Shown piece after piece: positions 16,403-22,355 of a stretch of 25,781 nucleotides of DNA. The notes under the pieces were generated by a model. That model saw only the letters and a list, made by a program, of their open reading frames with translations. It made no database searches and was not told the origin of the DNA. Every line of letters begins with the position of its first letter. Positions within the stretch are counted from its first letter, which is position 1. Made by a program: the position numbers and the translations under genes. This stretch comes from a virus, in the IMG/VR virus record IMGVR_UViG_3300028678_000015, positions 1 to 25,781 of that record. One strand, written 5' to 3'.

Positions 16403-16911
16403 TACAATACTTTCATTCCTGTTATCTGCTCTAGTTTTATCGGATCTCCATCCTTTCCGGTGAGTTCTTGACGCTCTGCAAGTCCCAGCTTACTCATCGT
16501 CAATCTGGAATTGAATGCTCCTGACATTCCACCCTCGAAATGTTGAGCGTCGATGATTTGTCTTACACGTAAGCAGACGTCCCAATACGTTTCGTACTCA
16601 GACTCCTTAGAATATCTTTCAAATGTTGATTTGCTAATATCTAGGTAGTTGCATAGTGCCTCAATGGAGTATGCTCTTTGTTGTGGAATCTTTACTACCT
16701 GACTTGTGAAGTTCTCAATACTTCCATACTTGCGTTTTGAATAATCTTTTGGTAGTTTTTGAGGTTGTCTTGGCTGTTCTATCAGCATCCATGGGTTTTC
16801 ATTTACCCATTCAAAATACTCACATGATACTTTCCAAAGCTTTTCGGGTGAATAGCTTTTTGGCTTTACTGGGTTTCCCCACATCTTGTGTCCTTTAGGT
16901 GCTGCACACAT
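16402..16911 (-). CDS. terS: Terminase small subunit
   Basis: This protein recognises phage DNA for packaging and regulates the large subunit. The sequence from MCAAPKGHKMWGNP is a start pattern that I know from small terminases of Bacteroidetes phages (often MAAPKGN-). A helix-turn-helix-like block lies at about residues 85-105 (AYSIEALCNYLDISKSTFER), followed by a helical oligomerisation part and GMSGAFNSRLTMSKLGLAER. I chose ATG 16911, which starts this conserved pattern just after the HNH stop; a longer start at 16920 (MFDM-) overlaps the HNH stop. The first codons share 12 bases with the HNH gene upstream, which suggests that the HNH gene is inserted at this gene's start. Confidence 0.85.
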   Translation of the reverse strand: MCAAPKGHKMWGNPVKPKSYSPEKLWKVSCEYFEWVNENPWMLIEQPRQPQKLPKDYSKRKYGSIENFTSQVVKIPQQRAYSIEALCNYLDISKSTFERYSKESEYETYWDVCLRVRQIIDAQHFEGGMSGAFNSRLTMSKLGLAERQELTGKDGDPIKLEQITGMKVL

Positions 16912-16912
16912 A

Positions 16913-17413
16913 TCAAACATATTTTAATGTTGTATAATTTGGATTTTGTCCATTCAACATTGACTTTAATGTTGAATATTTTATTCCATAATTTCCTATT
17001 CTAATCACTTGAGTTACTGAATCAAATATTTTACCAGTATTAGTGTCTTTCACTTTCTTTGAGAATCCATTTTTTGATTCAACATTGATAACTGGCTTTT
17101 TTAATCCAATCGAATATGCATGCTTTAAATTATATGATTGAGTACACCACTCTAAATTTGTTACCGAGTTATTTAATTTATCCCCATCTTTATGGTTCAC
17201 AACATTTAATTCATTTTCATTTGGGATAAAGTATAAAGCAACGAGCCTGTGTATTTTTACAGATTTCCCTTTTAGATTTACAAATGCATACCCCTCTGTA
17301 TTTACACCTCTTTTAAGTATCTTCCCGCTTTTGTCATTTATTACATTGCCGAAATCTGATATTTTATAATTCGTCCCTTTGATTTGTTTAAAGTCTTCTT
17401 TAGGTGCTGGCAT
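16913..17413 (-). CDS. HNH homing endonuclease (NUMOD4-HNH)
   Basis: This 166-residue protein has the modular order of a free-standing HNH homing endonuclease. A NUMOD4-like segment with YKISDFGNV lies at 16-24. HRLVALYFIPN starts at residue 55, and the HNH core VVNHKDGDKLNNSVTNLEW spans 71-89, giving H74 and Asn residues for metal and DNA contact. A NUMOD1-like DNA-binding tail is at about 123-155 (TGKIFDSVTQVIRIG and onward). I start it at ATG 17413; the TTG six bases earlier is less likely. Its N-terminus MPAPKED resembles the small terminase start CAAPKGH, and the two share a 12-base sequence. The gene lies directly before the small terminase. Homing nucleases often sit beside packaging genes; whether this one cuts there is inferred. 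Confidence 0.85.
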   Translation of the reverse strand: MPAPKEDFKQIKGTNYKISDFGNVINDKSGKILKRGVNTEGYAFVNLKGKSVKIHRLVALYFIPNENELNVVNHKDGDKLNNSVTNLEWCTQSYNLKHAYSIGLKKPVINVESKNGFSKKVKDTNTGKIFDSVTQVIRIGNYGIKYSTLKSMLNGQNPNYTTLKYV

Positions 17414-17451
17414 AGTCAATGAGTTTGCAAGTTTATTTGTATTATTCCTTA

Positions 17452-17481
17452 CAAATGTAGAAACTTTATTTCGTATAAAAA
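17452..17481 (-). promoter_or_regulatory. Promoter-like site for the packaging operon
   Basis: On the minus strand TACATTTG fits the Bacteroidetes -7 consensus TAnnTTTG exactly. A T-run at the expected -33 position (TTTT, about 18 bases upstream) is a weak match to TTTG. Predicted transcription would begin some 7 bases further on, leaving a leader of about 30 bases before ATG 17413. It follows a terminator, which favours a real promoter. Confidence 0.45.
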
Positions 17482-17522
17482 TGGATATAATTGATTGATA
17501 TTTAGCTTTTTATTCGTTTAGT

Positions 17523-17536
17523 ATTACAATTGTAAT
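17523..17536. promoter_or_regulatory. 14-bp perfect palindrome (operator candidate)
   Basis: ATTACAATTGTAAT is a perfect palindrome about 65 bases upstream of the promoter-like -7 box. That is a plausible site for a dimeric regulator of late transcription. Palindromes of this kind also arise by chance in very AT-rich DNA. Confidence 0.3.
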
Positions 17537-17649
17537 TCACTTTGTTTTCTTTTATTTTGCTTAATCATCTGATATCTAGATTTTTTGCATTTACATTTAT
17601 TTCATTAATTCTTCACAAAGTTTCACGAAAACTTTTTTCAATAAACATC

Positions 17650-17685
17650 AAAAAAAATACACCTTTGATTTCTCATTGGTGTATT
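17650..17685 (-). terminator. Intrinsic terminator after the replication operon
   Basis: On the minus strand AATACACC and GGTGTATT form a perfect 8-bp stem around a 14-base loop. The stem runs straight into a run of eight T. It lies about 75 bases after the last gene of the replication block and before the HNH and terminase genes, where two operons should be separated. Confidence 0.8.
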
Positions 17686-17758
17686 CATAACCCTAGGAAA
17701 GATATTCTACATCGCTAACTAAAGCGACATTCCTTTTATGCCGGTTTAATTGTTAGTT

Positions 17759-18229
17759 TTAATCCTGGGTTTGGTTTACTGATCTTAGCATTTCTTCCTC
17801 TGCAAATGCTAAGTTGGCTTGTTTCTGTTTTAGTTTATCTGCTAGTTTTAGATATAGCTCATCGGTGCTTTCATCAAAGAATAAAGTTTTCTTTCGCTCC
17901 TCTTTATATTTTATCATGTTGTTAGCAACCTTAGTCACTTGGCCTTTTGCCGATATGTATTTTTGGAGAAGTGTTCCATATCCTAGATCCATTCCCGATT
18001 TTTTATCAAAGTAGTGGTGATAAAGAGTAATCCTCTTTCTCGGCCATCTGCATTTATACTTTGCCGTTCTCCAATCAAACAACCACATCCACCGATCATA
18101 CATTGACCTTGGGATCTCTACGCTATGCAGGAACGTTTCTTTTTTATCTTGCATACATGGGTGAGCATCTCTTTCGAATGCATGCCACGATAATTCTATG
18201 TACGGTTCGATCTGAATATCTAAACTCAT
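17759..18229 (-). CDS. Conserved phage protein of unknown function
   Basis: The gene starts at ATG 18229 (MSLDIQIEPYIELSWHAF), giving 156 residues. That start overlaps the previous stop as ATGA and has AAGGAGG 9 bases upstream. A longer frame upstream has no such support. The sequence is rich in Trp, Arg and Tyr in the middle (YDRWMWLFDWRTAKYKCRWP) and then helical and charged (LYLKLADKLKQKQANLAFAE). It is the last gene before a terminator. I associate this Trp-rich block with small replication-region proteins of Bacteroidetes phages but do not know a function. Confidence 0.65.
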   Translation of the reverse strand: MSLDIQIEPYIELSWHAFERDAHPCMQDKKETFLHSVEIPRSMYDRWMWLFDWRTAKYKCRWPRKRITLYHHYFDKKSGMDLGYGTLLQKYISAKGQVTKVANNMIKYKEERKKTLFFDESTDELYLKLADKLKQKQANLAFAEEEMLRSVNQTQD

Positions 18230-18870
18230 TTCCTTTTCCTCCTTTTCTTTAAATTGAATATTCGTTTCCGTTTTGCTTTTCGGTACTCTGCAAGGCCGTT
18301 GATATTCTTTGCCCACATTTCCCGATTAGCGTCTGCAATCTCTTGGTTCTTTTTTGACTTATGTCTGTCAAGAGCCACTTTCCGATCTGATAAAAACTGA
18401 TTTTTAGCGTTCATGATTTTTAAAGGATCCACGACCCCGAAAAACTCTCCGAACTTCCCTAGTTTAAATTTTAGAAAGAATAGAGCGACCTCGGCAATGT
18501 TCAAGAAATAGCAATCGAAATAAAACAAACTTGATAATTGGTTTATCTGAGCTTCGTTTAGCTTTTCCTTTACCCCGGTGAAGTTGTTTAAATCAAAGAA
18601 TTGTATTTTGATCCATTCGATTATAGCTTCATTTCCGTACGTATGACCAATTAAAGACAGTTTCGGGTATCTCATATCAAAACAGTCTGCAAAATCAGCA
18701 CAGCGGGCAGCTATGGCATTCTGAATGCTTGGATTAAATCTAGTCAGGAACTGTTCATAATTTCCAAAATCAGTTCGTACGCGTTCTATCCTCAGCGATA
18801 AGTCGCTCGATATTGCTTTGGATGGTAGTAGTGATTGATTCACTTTCACTAATTTTCCTATCTTTTCCAT
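18226..18870 (-). CDS. Conserved replication-region protein of unknown function
   Basis: This 214-residue protein has a helical core that I recognise from Bacteroidetes phage and plasmid replication regions: YGNEAIIEWIKIQFFDLNNF, then helices with LNEAQINQLSSLFYFDCYFL and the patch FKLGKFGEFFGVVDP, ending in a very basic tail (RKAKRKRIFNLKKRRKRK). I believe that relatives carry a DUF label, perhaps DUF6633. A role as a replication accessory protein or helicase loader is possible but unproven. The ATG at 18870 lies 101 bases inside the upstream gene, an unusually long overlap. The next Met is too far in (FDMRYP) to be a better start. The ATGA overlap at the end is tight. Confidence 0.65.
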   Translation of the reverse strand: MEKIGKLVKVNQSLLPSKAISSDLSLRIERVRTDFGNYEQFLTRFNPSIQNAIAARCADFADCFDMRYPKLSLIGHTYGNEAIIEWIKIQFFDLNNFTGVKEKLNEAQINQLSSLFYFDCYFLNIAEVALFFLKFKLGKFGEFFGVVDPLKIMNAKNQFLSDRKVALDRHKSKKNQEIADANREMWAKNINGLAEYRKAKRKRIFNLKKRRKRK

Positions 18871-19528
18871 TTTGAATTTTTAAAGGAAGCCATCTCCCAA
18901 AGTGGGATTTAGCCTCCATGATTGTTTTTTCTGTTACACCCTCGTTCTCTTGTTGAATGAAGTAAGCATCTACCCAACTAAGCAAATCAACTTTATCAAG
19001 ATTGAAATTTTTTAATAACCGATGAATGTGTAATTCATCAGACAGGAATTCTTGTTTGCATTCATCAAGCGATAATTTATACTTTTTGATGAACTCATCG
19101 AAGACTGGGTTGTCGGGTTTCTCTTTCTTCTTTTCTTTTTTGTTTAGTTTATCTTGTTTAATGTTGTCTAAACTTTTTTCGTCACTTTGGGTACTACTTA
19201 GGGTATCACTTAGGTATACACTTTGGGTACTACTTAGGCTAAAATTATTTAAGCCTATTATTGCGTAACTTGTATATTGCCTCTTTACTTTTCCGCTTGT
19301 AAAATCTATCAGGCCCAATTGCTTTAAACTATTTCTAACCCTGATTAATGTTGGCTCACTCATACCGCACTCGGCACATATGAATAAATTTGATTGATTA
19401 AATGGATTTTTCCAGCCCAATGAATTACAGGTATCTAATAATTTAAAATACACTTGTGTCTCGTTTGATGTGAAAGAATGCTCTTTGTTCAATCTCCAAA
19501 AGTTATTAATCAATTCTATATAATTCAT
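18770..19528 (-). CDS. Winged-helix replication initiator-like protein
   Basis: This 252-residue protein has an N-terminal winged helix (about 1-95): FWRLNKEHSFTSNETQVYFK, then NSLGWKNPFNQSN, a helix that would face DNA (CGMSEPTLIRVRNSLKQLGL) and the wing with KRQYTSYAI. After a charged, Lys-rich linker (about 118-140) a helical C-terminal part follows (LLSWVDAYFIQQENEGVTEK and HFGRWLPLKI), similar in shape to DnaD-like or DnaT-like domains of phage replisome organisers. I infer that it binds the phage origin or loads the helicase. It lies 1 base from the previous stop. Repeated SSTQS segments in the linker are notable. Any origin would probably be inside or near it but I cannot locate one. 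Confidence 0.7.
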   Translation of the reverse strand: MNYIELINNFWRLNKEHSFTSNETQVYFKLLDTCNSLGWKNPFNQSNLFICAECGMSEPTLIRVRNSLKQLGLIDFTSGKVKRQYTSYAIIGLNNFSLSSTQSVYLSDTLSSTQSDEKSLDNIKQDKLNKKEKKKEKPDNPVFDEFIKKYKLSLDECKQEFLSDELHIHRLLKNFNLDKVDLLSWVDAYFIQQENEGVTEKTIMEAKSHFGRWLPLKIQNGKDRKISESESITTTIQSNIERLIAEDRTRTN

Positions 19529-19529
19529 G

Positions 19530-19736
19530 CTATAAAACCTTAATATATTCAGTGTTGATAGTTCTACCTACCATTATCTTTCTCTCTTTTACTAACTCCT
19601 TTAATTCAGCTATAAGTATTGATTTTTCAAGCCCTGAGACTTTATTAAATATCTCTACAACTGTTGCAAAGTGAGGCTCTATTTTGCGGCTTATCTTGTC
19701 CGCTTCTATCTGATTGATTATATCTATTGCCATCAT
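19530..19736 (-). CDS. Small protein of unknown function, possibly winged-helix
   Basis: This 68-residue protein (a second ATG directly follows the first, so 67 is also possible) is helical at first (IINQIEADKISRKIEPHFAT) and ends with a helix-turn-strand that looks like a small wing (LEKSILIAELKELVKERKIM, then VGRTINTEYIKVL). Its start overlaps the stop of the 59-residue gene. It may be a DNA-binding helper in the replication module; the function is not known. Confidence 0.6.
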   Translation of the reverse strand: MMAIDIINQIEADKISRKIEPHFATVVEIFNKVSGLEKSILIAELKELVKERKIMVGRTINTEYIKVL

Positions 19737-19912
19737 ACCGATTCTTTTATTAGGATTTTAGCATACCAAAGAATACTTTTCATCTGATCGAGGGAGAGAC
19801 TATTACAAAGAGTTGTAGCTATGTCTACCTTTTCAAGATCATCTCTGTTGAGTTGTTCCTTTTCAGCATTGCGCTGCTTCTTGAGTTGTTGTCTTTCGAG
19901 TTCTAGTGTCAT
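19733..19912 (-). CDS. Small helical protein of 59 residues, unknown function
   Basis: I find a short open frame that starts at ATG 19912, overlapping the SEC-C stop as ATGA, and ends with TGA inside the ATG-ATG of the following gene. It fills an otherwise empty gap of about 170 bases, and both its ends show the coupling overlaps typical of this operon, which is good evidence that it is real. The sequence is charged and helical at first (MTLELERQQLKKQRNAEKEQ) and then LCNSLSLDQMKSILWYAKIL. No family is recognised. Confidence 0.7.
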   Translation of the reverse strand: MTLELERQQLKKQRNAEKEQLNRDDLEKVDIATTLCNSLSLDQMKSILWYAKILIKESV

Positions 19913-20091
19913 TGCTTGAAGTATTTAGTTTCTGATCCACAACAGCTTTTTGATTTCTTTCCTGATCCGCACTTACACGGAGCATTTCTACCGATTGACT
20001 TTGCTCGCAATGGCTTACCATTACCTTTGATGATACCTACAACATGACTGACTGATTTTGTATCTGACTTCAAATGATATGATTTTCTCAT
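19909..20091 (-). CDS. SEC-C motif peptide
   Basis: This 60-residue protein ends in a SEC-C motif: GRNAPCKCGSGKKSKSCCG (Cys39, Cys41, Cys50, Cys51). This is the zinc-binding end also found in SecA and many small proteins. The N-terminal half is basic and probably flexible. It follows the NinG-like gene with an ATGA overlap. The motif binds zinc and may contact nucleic acid or a partner protein; a SecA function is not implied. The role in recombination is suggested only by the neighbours. Confidence 0.85.
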   Translation of the reverse strand: MRKSYHLKSDTKSVSHVVGIIKGNGKPLRAKSIGRNAPCKCGSGKKSKSCCGSETKYFKQ

Positions 20092-20489
20092 GATATCTCT
20101 TTTACTTTTCGTTTATACTCTTTGATTAATAACTCTAATTCAAATGCCCCCATTGTTGAGGTTCCGTGTTTTTTTACTTCCAGGAGATCAGTTTCTTTCT
20201 CTCCTATCTTAGCGAGTAACCCTCTGCGATAGCCTTGCATATTTCCCTCATCGAAACGATTGCATGAGCGACATTGAGCATTACAGTTCTTTTCATCGTA
20301 TCGGGTCGTCATGTGCTTTCTATTGATATAATGACCGCAATCTGAATCTTTGTAAGTGACTACTTTTCCACAAGAGATACACCGACCGAAACCTCCTTGC
20401 GTATCTCTCAGTCTAATGAACTGGGAGAATACTTTGTCGAGTGAAGCAACTAAGCTGCTTTTTGTTTTTTTCTTCTTAGTTGTTATCAT
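20088..20489 (-). CDS. ninG: NinG/Rap-like recombination nuclease
   Basis: This 133-residue protein matches the NinG (Rap) family, which acts on Holliday junctions and D-loops in lambda recombination. It has a Cys-x2-Cys pair in GRCISCGKV (C37, C40), then DCGHYINRKHMTTRYDEKNC and NAQCRSCNRFDEGNMQGYRR (C73, C76, N77), the zinc-finger and HNH-like core. The conserved end GLLAKIGEKETDLLEVKKHG fits the family. It lies in a recombination module with a NinB-like protein and a SNF2 helicase. It overlaps the previous gene by 14 bases. The symbol follows the lambda family name. Confidence 0.85.
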   Translation of the reverse strand: MITTKKKKTKSSLVASLDKVFSQFIRLRDTQGGFGRCISCGKVVTYKDSDCGHYINRKHMTTRYDEKNCNAQCRSCNRFDEGNMQGYRRGLLAKIGEKETDLLEVKKHGTSTMGAFELELLIKEYKRKVKEIS

Positions 20490-20700
20490 TTTTCTGCTCG
20501 GTGATTATTATGCTATCGTTTTCATCTCTTTTATAGCAATCAGGACAAAGGTGTTTTCCATCATGTTCTATCCAATCGTGATCCATTGCCTCATCTAGGG
20601 CATAAGATTCATCATTCCAACATGAATATTCAGAGTCTTGTCCTCTTGTTGTTTTGCAATTGTCGCACTCTACTGTGTACATTTCTACTTTTACTATCAT
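20476..20700 (-). CDS. Small zinc-ribbon-like protein
   Basis: This 74-residue protein has two CxxC pairs, CDNC (12-15) and CPDC (52-55), spaced as in a zinc ribbon, plus one more Cys at 27. The middle is acidic (DEAMDHDWIEHDG). It follows the helicase with an ATGA overlap and precedes the NinG-like nuclease. It may bind DNA or a protein partner; the function is unknown. I associate similar small proteins with Bacteroidetes phage replication regions. Confidence 0.7.
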   Translation of the reverse strand: MIVKVEMYTVECDNCKTTRGQDSEYSCWNDESYALDEAMDHDWIEHDGKHLCPDCYKRDENDSIIITEQKNDNN

Positions 20701-22355
20701 AATGATTTTTCAAATAAGTTTGCAATTAAATCTACTGTTGATTCTTCTACCTGTTCAGTGCTTCCGGTGATTGTTGAAGCCATATCCTTTTTGGTTTGAA
20801 TAATCTTATAAATCTTTTCATCAATGGTATTTCTACCAAGGAAGTAATAAGCCGTTACACTGTCTAATTGACCGATTCGATGTGCTCTATCCTCACACTG
20901 CTCACAGTCTGCAAATGTCCAAGGGAACTCCACGAAAGCAACATTACTCGAAGCTGTTAGGGTAAGTCCAACCCCTGCTGCCTTAATAGAGCAGATGATC
21001 AAAGTACAAGTAGGATCGCTTTGGAATCTGTCAACTGCTGATTGTCTTTGCTCTTTCGAGTCAAGGCCTGTGACTGCTACTGCTTTCGGGAAATGTTTTC
21101 TTAGCTCATTACCCACTTCATGTAGGTTGACAAATAAGATCACTTTCTCATCTTGCTCCAGCATATCATTTACAAACTCGACAACTTCTTTTACTTTTCC
21201 CCTGGCTGAGATTTGTCTTAGTACATTGATACGGACCATCACTTCTCCTTTCATTGACTTCTGTATCTTTTCGTCTGAAGCTTGCTTGTAGTCTTTGAGA
21301 TACCTTACAAGATCCGCCTCGGCATCTATGTACTCCTTTCGGTTGTTGATTTCGCAAATTACCGTTTGTCGAACCTTTGCCGGCAAGTCTTTTAGTACAT
21401 CGTGCTTTTCTCTTTGAAAGAAGCAAACTTTGTTGAGTCTGTAATTAAGCTCTCTTAAGTTACTCGCTCCACTAGTCCCGGCGCAATAGCGTTGAACAAA
21501 TCCGTTGTAGCCTCCAAAGTCCGGCAAGCGCCCCATAATGTGAAGCTGACTAACTAAGTCCTTTGGGTTGTTTATCACCGGTGTTCCGGATAGAAGAATG
21601 ACATATTCTTTTCCCTGTGATATTCCCATGCAGAATTTTGAACTTTGAGCAGATCCGTTTTTCACTCTGTGGCTTTCATCAATGATTATTGATTTGAACA
21701 TTGATATCTCCGGCTTGAATTGAATATGTTTCAATGTCAATCTTTGACCCTCTGTGTTCGTCATCCGGTGAACGAAGAATTTTTTCAAGCTCTCAAAATT
21801 CGTAATGAAAGTATCTGAAAGTCCGGTATTGTGAAACTGTGGAAAGGTTCTCTTATTTGAGTCCTCAAGAATCAACGATCTATCTTTCCCGGTTACCTTT
21901 TTAAATTCACGTTTCCAGTTCTCTTTTAGAGTAGATGGGCAAATCACTAAGCAAGGGTAAGCGTTAGCGGTGTGAACCGTTGCGATAGCTTGCATTGTCT
22001 TTCCTAGTCCTGGCTTATCTCCGTTGAGAAAGCGCTTTAATTCAAGTCCCTTTGCAATCCCTTGTTTTTGATAAGGGTATGGGTTAAACCCATCTGCAAG
22101 GTTAAGCTCTTTTTCAAGTTCCGGCATCGGTGGTAAATCATAAGCGACATCTTCGCTTGTCACTACCGTTCGTCCAAACTTGAAACCATATTTAGCGGCG
22201 AACTCTGTCACGCTGCCTTCGTACTCTATCGGTACCAACCAACATCTGTTGAGGCCATCCCAGTGTTTACCTGGGAGTAGTTTAACGGCCTCAACAAGAT
22301 TTGGTCTGTAATTAAAAGTTATGATAAAATACTTATCTGACTTTTGTATATTCAT
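20697..22355 (-). CDS. SNF2-family DNA helicase/translocase
   Basis: This 552-residue protein has all SNF2 motifs: motif I GDKPGLGKT (112-120), motif Ia-like CLVICPSTLKENWKRE, motif II DESH (226-229), motif III SGTP (256-259), a DNA-contact segment near 377-386, motif V AAGVGLTLTAS (460-469), and motif VI DRAHRIGQ (489-496). The first 60 residues (ITFNYRPNLVEAVKLLPGKH, then CWLVPI) form a small domain that resembles the HARP-type N-termini of annealing helicases such as SMARCAL1. This suggests fork remodelling or strand annealing during phage replication rather than chromatin work. It overlaps the ParB-like stop as TAATG and is linked to the zinc-ribbon gene downstream. The substrate is inferred. 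Confidence 0.9.
   Translation of the reverse strand: MNIQKSDKYFIITFNYRPNLVEAVKLLPGKHWDGLNRCWLVPIEYEGSVTEFAAKYGFKFGRTVVTSEDVAYDLPPMPELEKELNLADGFNPYPYQKQGIAKGLELKRFLNGDKPGLGKTMQAIATVHTANAYPCLVICPSTLKENWKREFKKVTGKDRSLILEDSNKRTFPQFHNTGLSDTFITNFESLKKFFVHRMTNTEGQRLTLKHIQFKPEISMFKSIIIDESHRVKNGSAQSSKFCMGISQGKEYVILLSGTPVINNPKDLVSQLHIMGRLPDFGGYNGFVQRYCAGTSGASNLRELNYRLNKVCFFQREKHDVLKDLPAKVRQTVICEINNRKEYIDAEADLVRYLKDYKQASDEKIQKSMKGEVMVRINVLRQISARGKVKEVVEFVNDMLEQDEKVILFVNLHEVGNELRKHFPKAVAVTGLDSKEQRQSAVDRFQSDPTCTLIICSIKAAGVGLTLTASSNVAFVEFPWTFADCEQCEDRAHRIGQLDSVTAYYFLGRNTIDEKIYKIIQTKKDMASTITGSTEQVEESTVDLIANLFEKSL

Larger units (their letters stand above)
17414..17758. other. Longest noncoding stretch, between two operons
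   Basis: About 345 very AT-rich bases hold no gene that I can support on either strand; the longest open frames are under 20 residues. Read on the minus strand it holds, in order: a weak hairpin (TCGCT/AGCGA), an intrinsic terminator, the palindrome and the promoter-like box, each described separately. A 15-base stretch at 17709-17723 is repeated with one mismatch at 7086-7100, in the other terminator-bearing gap. Confidence 0.7.

Noticed and set aside
17717-17735. TCGCT/AGCGA hairpin as a second terminator
   Set aside because: The stem is only 5 bp, with no T-run after it; the strong terminator lies a little further on.
18230-18316. Upstream start for the last replication-operon gene
   Set aside because: The ATG at 18229 has both an ATGA overlap and an AAGGAGG site; the longer frame has neither.
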